A stretch of DNA of 64,000 nucleotides, taken from positions 3,970,172 to 4,034,171 of the forward strand of contig SDUX01000004.1 of NCBI GenBank assembly GCA_008729055.1, in the 5' to 3' direction. Source of the stretch: Pyropia haitanensis. Its lineage: Eukaryota > Rhodophyta > Bangiophyceae > Bangiales > Bangiaceae. The position numbers and the translations under genes were made by a program. A model generated the notes under the pieces. It was not told the origin of the DNA and did not search any database. It was given only the letters and a program-made list of their open reading frames with translations. Of the stretch, positions 10,955 through 20,864 are shown piece after piece; the stretch's first letter is position 1, and each line of letters starts with the position of its first letter.

Positions 10955-11607
10955 ATGGCGCGACGCGGCGTCTACGCAGCGGTGCGGTCCGGGGTGGTCA
11001 GTGCCGCCCGCCTCTTCCGCCGCACCGACGCGGACACGGTGGCCGCCGCGGCGGTGCCGCTGCCGCCAGATCGGGCGGCCGCCGCCGCGGCGGCGGACGA
11101 CGGGTCCGCGACGGGCTCGTCCGCGTCGGACGCGTCGGCCGACGCGGCGCCGGTGGCGGCAGGGGGAGCGACCGCGGGCGGCGGCGGCGCCGCCCGTGGC
11201 GGCGTGCCAGGCCGGCCGCCGGATGGGGGTGGCGGCGGCGGCGGGGGCGGCGGCGGCGGCGGCGGCGTCGGCGGCGGCGGTGGCGGTGGTGGGCGTGGCA
11301 CGGCGGGCGCCGGCGGCGGCGCCGCCGCCATGCCCGTGGCGCCCGTCGCGACCGCGACGGCGATGGCGACGGCGACGGCCACCGCCACGGCGACGGTCGC
11401 GGCGACGGCGGCGGTGCCGGTCGGCAGCGGCGGCGGCGGCGGCGGCACGGCGGCACGGCCGGGCGGCCTGCCGCCGGTGGCGGCGGTGCGGCGGCTGGAC
11501 TTTGCCGAGACCCCGCGCGCCGCCGGCGGTGGCGGTGGGGCGGGTGGCGGTGGCGGTCGGGGTGGCGGCGCCGCGGGGGGCGGCACGGCCGTGGCGGCCA
11601 GTGGCGG

Positions 11608-11638
<31 letters not shown>

Positions 11639-12115
11639 GGCGGTGGCGGCGGGGACACCTCCTCCATCGTGCCCGCGTACGATGCCGGGGGGGGGCGGGT
11701 GGCGCCGCCGTGGGGCGGCCGCCCGGGCGAGGACGCCACCTCCTCCACCGCCCCCGCGACCGGCGGCGCGGGCGGCGGCGGTGGCGCCGCCGCCACGGGC
11801 GTTGCGTCTACAGGCCGCAGCGGCCGGCCGACGTTGCGGGCGGCGGGTGTGGCGGCGACGGCGCGGTTGGTCACCCTCCGCGCGACCGCCGCGGCGGTCG
11901 CCCGTGGCGCCGCGCCGCCGCTGTCGCCCGTTGCGGTTGCGGACGCGGCGGCGGTGCTGGCGGCGGCGCCGCCGGGGGCGCTGGGTGCGGGCGAAGCGGC
12001 GGCGCTGCTCGCCGCGTGTGCGGGGCCGCTGCCGGGGGTGGGCAACGCGGCGGGGGGGGGGGGGGGTACGCCGACGGGGCGGGCTGCGCGCCCGCTGCGG
12101 CCACCGCCGCCGGCC

Positions 12116-12150
<35 letters not shown>

Positions 12151-15100
12151 GCATCGGCGGCCCGGCCGGGCGGCGCCGACGGCGCCGCCAGCCGGGCGGC
12201 CGTCGACGCGGACGCGCCGCCGACGCCCACCGCCGTCGTGCGGCTGCTGTACCGGCAGGCGGCGGCGGGGTCCCCGCGGAAGCGGTCGCTGCCCGCCGAC
12301 GGGCGGGGGACGGACTCGCCGTCGTCGCGGCGGCGGCTGCTGGGCGGCGCGTCGCCGGCGGCGGCGGGGGGGGGGACGCCGGCGGCCGTGGCGGGCTCGC
12401 CCCGCGCCAATGGTTGGGGCGGCGCCTCCCCGGCCGCCGCGGCTCCGCCCCCTGTGTGGGGCTCCCCCGCCGCCGCGGCGGCGCGGCGGGCGGCGTCCCC
12501 GGCGGGTGGCGGCGGCGGCGGTAGCGGTGGCGGTGGCGGTGGCGGCGGTGGCGGTGGCGGCGCGGCGGCGGCCGCCCGCCGCGGCGTTGCGCCCGCCGCG
12601 GGCGGCTACGCGTTTGCGTCGCTGACGCCCGGGCGCCCGCCGCCGCCGTCGACGCGGGTGGTGGACCTCCGCCGGCGGCTCGCGGCGGCGGCGTCGCCCG
12701 CGGGGCGGCCGCCGCTCACGTCTGCCCGCACGCGGGCCATCGCGTCGGCGCTGCGGCCGCCGGCGGGCGCGCCCGCGCGGCGGCGGCGGGTGCTCAGCGC
12801 CCGCTCCGCCGTTGCCGCCGCCGCCGCCGGCGCCGCCGCGGGTGGCGCGCCGCGGGGGGGCACCCCCGCGGCGGGCACGCCTGGCGCCGCGCCGCCGGCG
12901 GCGCCGGGGGGGGTCGGCCGCCTCGTGCCGCCGCCGCCGCTGACGGGCAAGCGCCGGCGGGTGGCGGCCGACACGCCACCGCGGCCACCGCCGCCACGCG
13001 ACGCGGCGGCGGCGGCGACGGCGGCGGCGGCGGCGGCGACGGCGGCCGCGCCAACGTCCCGCGGGGGGGATGACGACGCGGCGGGCGTGGCGACGCCGGC
13101 GCGCAAGCGCTCGCGGGCGGCCGAGGCGGCGCCGCCGCCCGCGGCGGCCGCGCCCCCCCCTCCCGGCCCGTGCCGTCGGCGGCGGCGGCGGCGGCGGCGG
13201 CTGCGCCCGCGGCGGCCGCCCCGCCCAGCCGCGCCCACCCAGACGGGCCGCCAGCGTGGCCGCCGGCGCCATCGTCGCCCGCCGCCCTCCCCGCGGGGCT
13301 GTTTGGCGGGCTGGCCGCCGCGGCGCCGCCGGCGGGGGTCCCCTTTGGCGCCCCGCGGCCGGGGGTGGCCAACGGGACGGGCGGCAGGCCGCCGGCGGGG
13401 CCCGCCGCGGCCGCCGCGGGCGGCGTCGGCCGCGGCGTCCCGCCGGCGGCAGCGGGGACGGCGGCGGCACCCGCCCCCGCGTTCGCTGCGGTACCGCCTG
13501 CAGGGGGTAGGGCGGCGCCCGCGTTTGGGTTTGGCGGCAACGGCAGGGTGGGCGCGCCGCCCGCCGCGGCGGCTGTCACGGCAGCGCCGCCGCCGTCGCT
13601 GGCGCCGCCGCCCGCGCCCGCACCCGCGCCCGCACCCGCCCCGCCGCCGGCACCCGCTCCCGCGCCAGCCGCCGCCGCCGCCCCCGCGCCCGTGCGCCGC
13701 CCTGCGGCCGATGCGGCGGCACCGCCGGCGGCGGCGGCGGCACCGCCGGCAGCGGCATTGGCGGCGGCGCCTGCCGCGCCAGCACCCGCAGCGCCGCCGC
13801 CGGCGGGCGCGGCGGCGGCGGCCGCGCCGCCCGCGGCGCCCCTCTTTGGCGGCCCCCCGCCGGCCGCCGCGGCGACGGCGGCCGCCGACGGCGGCGGCGG
13901 CGGCGACTCGCCGCCGCGCAAGCGGTCGGCGAGGCCGGCGCCGTCGTTTGGCGGCTGGCCGCCCATTCCGTCAGGCGCGGGCGCGCCCGCCGACGCGGCG
14001 CCGCCGCCGGTCCCAGCGGTGGCTCCGGCGGCGGCGCCAGCGCCAGCGCCGGCGGCGGCGCCCCCGCCAGCCGGCGTGGCCGCCCCGCCCTCGTCCGCGG
14101 CGCCGCCGACGGGCGGGTCGGCCGCGCCGGCGGCGGGCGCGGCGCCCGCCGCGGCGGCGCCCCCCGCCGTGGCGGCGGCGGCGCCGCCGCCGCCCGCGGC
14201 CGCCGACGGCGACGGCGGGGGCACGTCTCCCCCCTCGTCGCCCTCGGCGGGGGCGTCGCCCACGTCGGCCCCCCCCACCCCCCCCCCCAGCCTCTTTGCG
14301 GGCGCGTTTGCGGGCCTCCCCAAGGCGTCGTCGCTGTTTGCCGCCGCGTCCGCGGCGCCGCCCGCGTCGGCCGCGGCGCCGCCGCCGCCGCCGCTGTCGG
14401 CGGCGGGCGGCCTGTTTGGCCTGCCGGCGCCGCCGCCGCCGCCCGCGGTGGCCGACAGCCCCTTTGGGGGGCCCCCGTCGTGGGCGACGCCGCCCGCCGC
14501 GCCGCCCGGCGGGGTGTTTGTGTTTGGGCCGCCCGCGGGGGGGGCGGCGTCGGCGGCGGCGGCGCCGCCGCCGCCGCCGGCGGCCGCCCCCGCCGCCCCG
14601 GCGGCGGCGCGGCCGCCGCCAACGCCCGCCGCGTCGGCCGCGGGGGGCCTCTTTGGCGCGCCCCCCGTGGGCGGCGCGGCCGCCGCGTTTGGCGTGCCGC
14701 CGCCGCCGTCGGCGGCACCGGCGGCACCGGCGGCCGCCCCCGCCGCGTCGCCCGTCTTTTCTTTTGGCGCGCCCCAGCCGCCGGCGTCGTCGCCGCCAGC
14801 GTCGGCCGCCGGCCCCGCCGCGGCCATCCCCGCCTTTTCCTTTGGCGCGCCGCCCGCGGCGGCGGCGGCGCGCGCCGCCGCGCCCGCCGCGCCCGCCGCG
14901 TCGCCGCCCTTTCTGTTTGGCGCGCCCGCGCCGGCCGCGTCGGCGGCGGCGGCCGCCGCCGCCCCCGCCGCCGCGTCCCTATTTGGGGCGCCCCCGACGG
15001 CGGCGGCGGCGCCGGCGCCGGCGCCGTCGCCGCCAACGCCGTTTGGCGTCCCGGCCGCGCGCGCGCCGTCGCCACTACCCGGGGGGGCCGGCCTCGCACG

Positions 15101-15647
15101 CGCCGCCGCCGCCGGCGCGCCCGCCGGCTGGCCGCCGGCGGCGGCGCCCGCGTCGACCCCGTTTGGCGGCGGCGCGTTTGGGGCGCCCGCGGCGGCGGCG
15201 GCGCCCGCGGCGGCGCGCCTCTTTGGCGCGCCCCCCACCGCGGCGGGCGCGGGCGTGGCGGCGGCGGCGGCGCCCGCGGCGAGCCCGTTTGGCGGCGCCC
15301 CCTTTTCGTTTGGCCCGCCCACCGCGGCGGGCGCCGCGGGCGCGCCCGCCGCCGCCACGCCGGCGGCGGCGGCGGCGGCGCCCCTGTTTGGCGCCCCCGC
15401 CGGCGGCGCGGCCGCCGCGCCGCCGCCGCCGCCGCCCGCGTTTGGCCCGTTTGGCACGCCCGCCGCGGCGGCGGCGGGGGGCGCCGCCGCCGCGGCCGCC
15501 CCCGCCGGCGTCGGTGCGTTTGGCGCCGCCACGGCGGCGGCGCCCGCGGCGGCGGCGGGCGGCGGCGCGTTTAGTATGGGCGCGTCGGCGCCGCCGCCGG
15601 CGGGGCGGCGGCGGGTCGTGCCGCGGCGGCGGCTGGGCAAGCGGTGA
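10955..15647 (+). CDS. FG-repeat nucleoporin, Nup153/Nup1/Nup136-like
   Basis: A very large low-complexity protein of about 1,560 residues. The N-terminus (MARRGVYAAVRSGVVSAARL) could form an amphipathic basic helix. A middle part has short basic and Ser/Pro stretches such as SPRKRSL and TPARKRSR. From about 13300 the protein has dense FG motifs: LFGG, PFGAP, FSFGAP, LFGAP, separated by Ala/Pro linkers. It ends in a basic tail, GRRRVVPRRRLGKR, the position where Nup153/Nup1/Nup136-class proteins also end in basic residues. Such proteins sit in the nuclear basket and bind transport receptors. The frame changes in the G run at 12052-12066 and near the C run at 13153-13160. The FG assignment is firm; the exact orthologue is inference. 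Confidence 0.75.
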
Positions 15648-15913
15648 GCTGGGGGGGGGGGCGGGGTGGGGGGGGGGGGGGGGGGTGGGGGGGAAGGGGG
15701 AGGGAAGGTCGTGGGGGGGGGAGGGGTGGCCGGTCCGCGCCCCGCGGGGGCGCCGGCGGTGCGTGTGCGTGCGGGGAGGCGGTGGGGGGGGGGGGGGTGG
15801 TGGGGGCGCCGGCGGTGGGAGCACGTGCGCCGCGCCGCCGCGGCGCTCAGCCGCCGCCGCGCGCCGCGTGGGTGTGGCCGGCCGCCGCCGCGTGGATGCT
15901 CCGAGCCGTGTCG

Positions 15914-15928
15914 TTTGTTTTCTTTTTT
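15914..15928 (+). terminator. T-rich tract downstream of nucleoporin
   Basis: Short T-rich tract about 270 bases after the nucleoporin stop, in the sense orientation. Weak 3'-end signal candidate. Confidence 0.2.
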
Positions 15929-16163
15929 CCGTGGTCGCCGCCGCGCGCCGCGCCGCGCCGCGCCGCCGTGACCGCCGCGCTTGCCCGCGCACGGAGGAGG
16001 GGTGGCGCCGCGACCGCGGCCCGCCCGCACGGGCAGCAAGAACAGGGGGCGGGCGGCGGGAGGGCGGGTAGCGCCGTCGCGGCGGCCACCTCCCCCCCCC
16101 TTCCCCCCCCCCCCGCTGCCCCCCCCCCCCCCCCCCCGCCGCACACGCGCCCTCGGGCGCGCG

Positions 16164-16494
16164 TCACCAGCTGACGACTTGGACGCCCGGCTCGGCGCCC
16201 CCCCCCCCCCCCCCCCCACCCCCCCCCCCCCCTTGGCCGCCTCCTCCGCGAGCATCCGGTCGACGGCGGCGGCGACGGCGGCGGCCCCCCCCCCCCCCCC
16301 CCCGCGTCCCCTCCCCCCCACCGGTCGAGGAGCACCCGCCGCCAGCGGCCGACCGTCGCCGGGTAGGCGGCGTAAAAGGTGTCCATGTTGCGGAGGACGG
16401 CCGCCTCGGCCACGTCCGCGAGGCCCCACAGCGACACCCCAACCGAGCCCGTCAGGCGGTGGCTCGCCGCGCCGTCACCGTCGTCGCCGTCGAC

Positions 16495-16553
<59 letters not shown>

Positions 16554-17044
16554 CGTCGGCCGCGGCCGCCGCGGCGGGCGCCACCGTCAGCACCCCGCCC
16601 GTCGTGACGTACGCGGACAGCACGGCGGGGGTGATGCGGAAGGTCTGCACCATGGGCGGCGGGGGCAGGCCGGCGGGGACCCCCCCCCCCCCCCCCCGTG
16701 ACGGCGGCGCCGTCGCCCGCGGCGGCCTCCCACACCTGCGTGTCCTCCAGCCCAAACAGCTCCTCGCCGAGCACCAGCCGCAGGGCGTCGGGGATGTCGG
16801 CCGACGCGGGGATGTACGACTGGGTGCGCGTCGCGAGCGCCGCGCCGCGGCGGAACGGGCTGCCCGTCGCGGTTGTCAGCGCCGCCGCCTCGGCGGCGGG
16901 GACGGCCGTTGACGCGGACGCGGCGGCGCGGCGGAGCGCGCCGTCCGAGACGAGAAAGTCGAGGAAGGGGCGCGACGCGCGCTGCGCCCAAAAGGGGGCG
17001 GCGGGGAAGGGCAGCGTCACGGTCAGGTCAAAGTCGAGGGGCAT
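16164..17044 (-). CDS. Possible START-fold (Bet v1-like) protein
   Basis: A protein of about 290 residues without a recognised family. The N-terminus reads PLDFDLTVTLPFPAAPFWAQRASRPFLDF in pieces; the middle has TRTQSYIPASADIPDALRLVLG and FRITPAVLSAYVTTGG; the C-terminal part has GSVGVSLWGLADVAEAAVLRNMDTFYAAYP, then a helix and the end GVQVVSW. A strand-rich body followed by a G-x-V/L-E-x2-h-type segment and a long helix recalls START or VASt-type lipid-binding domains, but this is a fold guess. The frame changes in C runs at about 16681-16697 and again at 16280-16320 and 16200-16230. The start at 17044 is the first Met after repeat-rich sequence. No signal peptide seen. Confidence 0.5.
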
Positions 17045-17188
17045 GGTGCTGGCGGTGCCCGCGGGGAGGGGGGGGGGGGCGTGGGGAGCAAACAGAGGGG
17101 GAAAAGGGAAGGACGAGGGGGGCCACGGGGCGGGACGGGGGGGATGGGGGGTGCGAGTTTGCGGGATGGGTGGGCAGGCTGACCGCCA

Positions 17189-17243
17189 ACACCACCACCA
17201 CCACCACCACCACCACCACCACCACCACCACCACCACCACCAC
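17189..17243. repeat. (CAC)n microsatellite, about 18 units
   Basis: Uninterrupted CAC triplets. In one minus-strand frame they would encode a run of tryptophans, which is not credible as protein, so this is non-coding, in the 5' region of the gene at 16164-17044. Confidence 0.9.
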
Positions 17244-17712
17244 GGTAATTGGGTAGGAAGCCGGGAGGGGGTGGTGGTGAGGGACAAAGGAGGAAGAATG
17301 GAGGAGAGACGGGTACGTCGCTGGGCGAGCCGCACGAGCGACGCACCCACTGGCGCCAGCGACTGTGTCGCCGAACAAGGGGCGCGGCCGCGGGGAAACG
17401 GGCGGCCTGGGTGGTGCCACGCAGAGGCGGCTGCCGGCCAGTGGGTGTACTTAGTTGCCGTCAGCATCAGCGACGCAGCTGTGTCGTCACCGCCACGCGG
17501 GACCGCAGAGGAGAGAGGCGCCGTGGCCTCCAGAAATTCCCGCGCGTCTCGTCGGACGAACTGGTACTTTGGATGTGGTGGCTTTGCATGGAGGGTCATC
17601 TGCATGAGATTAGATTAGATGTGGATTGGTCAAGTTTGCCTGAGTTTCTGCTCAATTGTAAGACGCTCTGTTTGAAACACAGGATGACGCGCTCGCCAAA
17701 GAGGCCTGCGGA

Positions 17713-18040
17713 TCATCTCCGGCTCAATACCCCGTCACGGCTGAGGCTTTGGTTCTCCACCCGTGCGTCGGCCGCGGCCGCGCGGGCATCGGCGGCCGCC
17801 GCGCGCTCGTCGGCGGCCACCACCGCCGCCGCCGCGTCGTCGGCCGCCACCCGCACGGCGGCGTCGCGGAGGAGCGCGTTGGCGGCGGCAACGGCGCGCG
17901 CCTCGGCGGCCGCCACGGCGGCGCCGCCGCCGCCGTCGGCGCGTGCCGCGTCGAGCGAGGCGGCCGCGGCGGCCGCCGCCGCATCGCTGCTGCCGCCGGC
18001 GCGATGGGAGTCCCCGCCCGCTCCGACCCGCTCCCGTCCG
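17713..18040 (-). other. Candidate Ala-rich coiled-coil exon
   Basis: A minus-strand frame with regular Ala/Asp/Arg spacing (AEARAVAAANALLRDAAVRV and similar), ending VENQSLSRDGVLSRR before a stop at 17713. The composition matches the Arg/Ala-rich end of the membrane-protein frame at 18461-20304. It could be its last exon after an intron between about 18540 and 18040, but I could not fix the splice sites. Confidence 0.25.
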
Positions 18041-18460
18041 CCCCGCGCCGGAGGGGGTGGTGCCACCCAGCAGCGGCCAAGATGATGCGCCCCGCGCGGG
18101 CGAGCACGCACACCCAGCAGCGGCAACCCCGCCCGTGCCACCGCCTCGGGGTGAGCAGCGCCGGCAGAGGGCAGAGGAAATGGCCCCCCGCACGGCAAAA
18201 GAAAAAGTAGGGGCAGAACGCCCGCTCCCCCCCGTCGTCCCATCCTCTCAACGGCTCCCTTGTCACACTGGCCCATCACTGCGGCGCGGCGAGGCGCCGG
18301 CGCCGGCGCTGGCAGTGGAGCGCGGGCGCCGCCGGCGGCACGAAGCCGCCGTGGCTGCCGCGTATTGTGGTAGGACGGCGCACGCCCGCCACCCTGCCTC
18401 CGCGCCCTACCGACGACGTTGCGTGTTGCGGGTGGTACGAGAGGGGGGGGAAGGGGCGCC

Positions 18461-18723
18461 TCACCCACTGGGCGGTTGGGCCAGCGGCGTATCCCCCGCC
18501 GGCAGGCGCGGGGGGTGGCTGGGGTGTCCGCCACCGTCAGCGGCACCCTCTCCCGCCGCCGCCGCCGTCGCCGCCGTCGCCGCCGTCGCCCGCGCCGCCG
18601 CCCGCGCTGCCGCGCGCCGCGCATTCGCCGCCGCCGCCGCCGCCCGGTTGCGCGCCACCCGCGGCGTCACCGCGTCGGCCGCCACCGCCCGCCGGCGGCG
18701 GCGCGGGACGGGCAGCGCGCGAC

Positions 18724-18759
<36 letters not shown>

Positions 18760-18769
18760 ACGCCGACGC

Positions 18770-18800
<31 letters not shown>

Positions 18801-19852
18801 GCGGTGGGCGAGGCGAGGGGGGAGGCGGGGGACCACGCCACGGCGCCCGCTCCGCCGCCAGTGGCGACGGCGGGGGTGCGGGGGGCGGGCGCAATCGCCA
18901 CCGCCGTTCGCACCGCAGGTGGCCGCGGGAGGATGGGACGGGCGGCGGCGGCGGCGGGCGCGCGCGCCAGGGGCCGCTGCGGCGGCGGCGGCAGCGGCGG
19001 CAGCGGCGGCAGCGGCGGGGCGTCCCCCGCCCCCTCCCGCCAGGCAGCCAACCCGTCGTCGGCGCCGTCCGCCGCCGCGTCTGGGGCGGGCATGGCCAGG
19101 CGGGAGAGGACGGCCGCCCCCGCCACCGCCGCGCCCACCGCCGCCGCGCGGAGGCGCCACAGCCCCACCGCCGACGTTGGCGTCACCGCGCAGGTGGCGA
19201 CAAACGCGCCGCCGCCGCCGCCGGCGGGGCCACCGCCGTTGCGCCCACCCCCAGCAGCGGCGGCGGCGGTCGCGGCGGCGGCGACGACGGCCACCCCAAA
19301 CACCCCCCACGAGTGTACCACCCATGGCGCGGCGGCGGCGCCCGCCGCGGGCGGGCGTCGCCCGCCCGCCGCCGGCGTCCCCGCCAACGCGGGCGGCGCC
19401 GCGCCGTCGGCGGCGCCCGCCCCCCCGCTAGGCGGTGGAAGCGGGCGGACCGCCAGCTGCTGACGCGCCCGCCCGCCGCCACCACCCACACGTCGAGGCC
19501 GTAGCCGGCGGCGGTGGCGCCGCCCGCGGCCGCCACCTTCCACCGCCGCCGCCGCCACCGCCGCCGCCGCCGCGGTCGGCCGCCGCCACCGCCGCCGCCA
19601 CCACCGCCGCCACCGCCACTGCTGCTGCCGCCGGTGCCGCCGCCGTCGACGGCGGCGGCGGCGGTGCCGTCCGCCGCCTCCGCAGCGGGCGCGGCGACCA
19701 CATCCACCCACGCCCCCGACGACGCGTGCGCCGCCCACCGGTGGGCGACCGCACCGTCGGCAGCGGCAAAGCCACCCTCCCCGGCGGGACCCGACAGCAC
19801 GTCCGTGGCGGTCTCGTAGACGCCCACGCCGAGTGTCCAGGCGTCGGCGGGC

Positions 19853-19889
<37 letters not shown>

Positions 19890-20037
19890 TGCCGCCGACG
19901 CCGTCGCCGCGTCCGGCACCGCCGTCGGCATCGCCCGCCACCGTGGTCACCGGCACCAGCAGCTTGGCCGTGGCCATGAGCGTCACCGGCGGCGCCCCCC
20001 CACGGCTGCCGCCGCCGCCGGCAGGGTCGCCGCCGCA

Positions 20038-20091
<54 letters not shown>

Positions 20092-20304
20092 CACACCCAC
20101 CGGCGGCGCGGCGGTGATGAGATGGTCCCGCCCGACCGCCGCGGCGAGGCCGTCGGGCGTCAGCCGCGGCGGCGGCGCGGCGGGGGGCGGGAAGAGCCAC
20201 GCGCGCGCCGCGAGGGGGAGGCCCGCGAGGGGGGGGAGGCCGAGCAGCGCCACGACCGTGAGGGCGGGCGGCGGAGGGGAGGGAGGGGGGGCGGAGGACG
20301 ACAT
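18461..20304 (-). CDS. Membrane protein of unknown function
   Basis: Not recognised. The protein starts MSSSAPP and has a hydrophobic helix at about residues 14-36 (ALTVVALLGLPPLAGLPLAA), then a loop of a few hundred residues with polyglycine inserts and conserved-looking parts (WTLGVGVYETATDVL, HRWAAHASSGAWVDVVAA, AAGYGLDVWVVAAG). After a change of frame near 19460-19620 come a second hydrophobic helix (WGVFGVAVVAAAATAAAAA), a third weaker one (AAAVGAAVAGAAVLSRLAM) and an Ala/Arg-rich tail containing ARNRAAAAAANARR. The tail vaguely recalls a bZIP basic region but lacks the required Arg, so I do not assign one. Topology suggests a domain held between membrane helices. The 3' end may be spliced to 17713-18040. 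Confidence 0.5.
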
Positions 20305-20864
20305 GGCAATGGCCGTTGGGGGGGGTCGGACGGGCCGCGGAGGGTACAGGTGGTGGGTGGGGGACGTCGATGGGGCGCGCGCAGCGCGGACGTGGGCGGG
20401 CGCGCGGCACGCGGCTGGCCCGGCCACGACCAAGGACACACAGCTCAGCGAAAACTTTCACCTGTCAAAAAAACGCGAGCTGAAAGACTTGCCATGCATT
20501 CTGTGTGGTACGACCGGGGGGGCAGCGGTCGACGAGAACACTCCCGCCGACGCCGCCGCCGCCCTCTCCCGTTACTCTTTGCCACCAACGCGGGTGTGCC
20601 AGTTGATACAGTGGAATAGGGGCCAGCTCGGCAGCCAGCCATGTGAGCCCGTAGGTTGCCACCGGCTGGCCAACAGGTCCCGAGGCGCGGGAAAGTGCCC
20701 GCGCCCCAACAAACGAGGGTACAAAACAGCCTACTCCAGAGAGGTACCGTAATGAGGCAGAGCCAGGCAAGGCACACGCTAGTAGGCCAGCATCCGAAAC
20801 CCCTTTCCAACCAACAAAGAAGACACACGGGGAGTCGGCAGTGGCCGGCCATCGCCGGCGCAGC
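20305..20864. other. Intergenic region
   Basis: Between the start of the membrane protein at 20304 and the stop of the next minus-strand gene at 20865. The part from 20440 to 20850 is less GC-rich than the rest. No gene or RNA recognised. Confidence 0.5.

Larger units (their letters stand above)
17045..18460. other. Intergenic region with CAC microsatellite
   Basis: Upstream of the minus-strand gene at 16164-17044. It holds the CAC repeat at 17189-17243, a less GC-rich block at 17550-17750 and GC-rich sequence that includes a possible terminal exon at 17713-18040. No other gene seen. Confidence 0.4.

Noticed and set aside
16475..17605. Minus-strand frame with a polytryptophan run
   Set aside because: The Trp run is the CAC microsatellite. 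Translation most likely starts after it, at 17044.
18590..18680. bZIP basic region in the tail of the membrane protein
   Set aside because: ARNRAAAAAANARR has Asn-Arg and Ala in suggestive places, but the invariant Arg is Asn and no leucine heptads follow.
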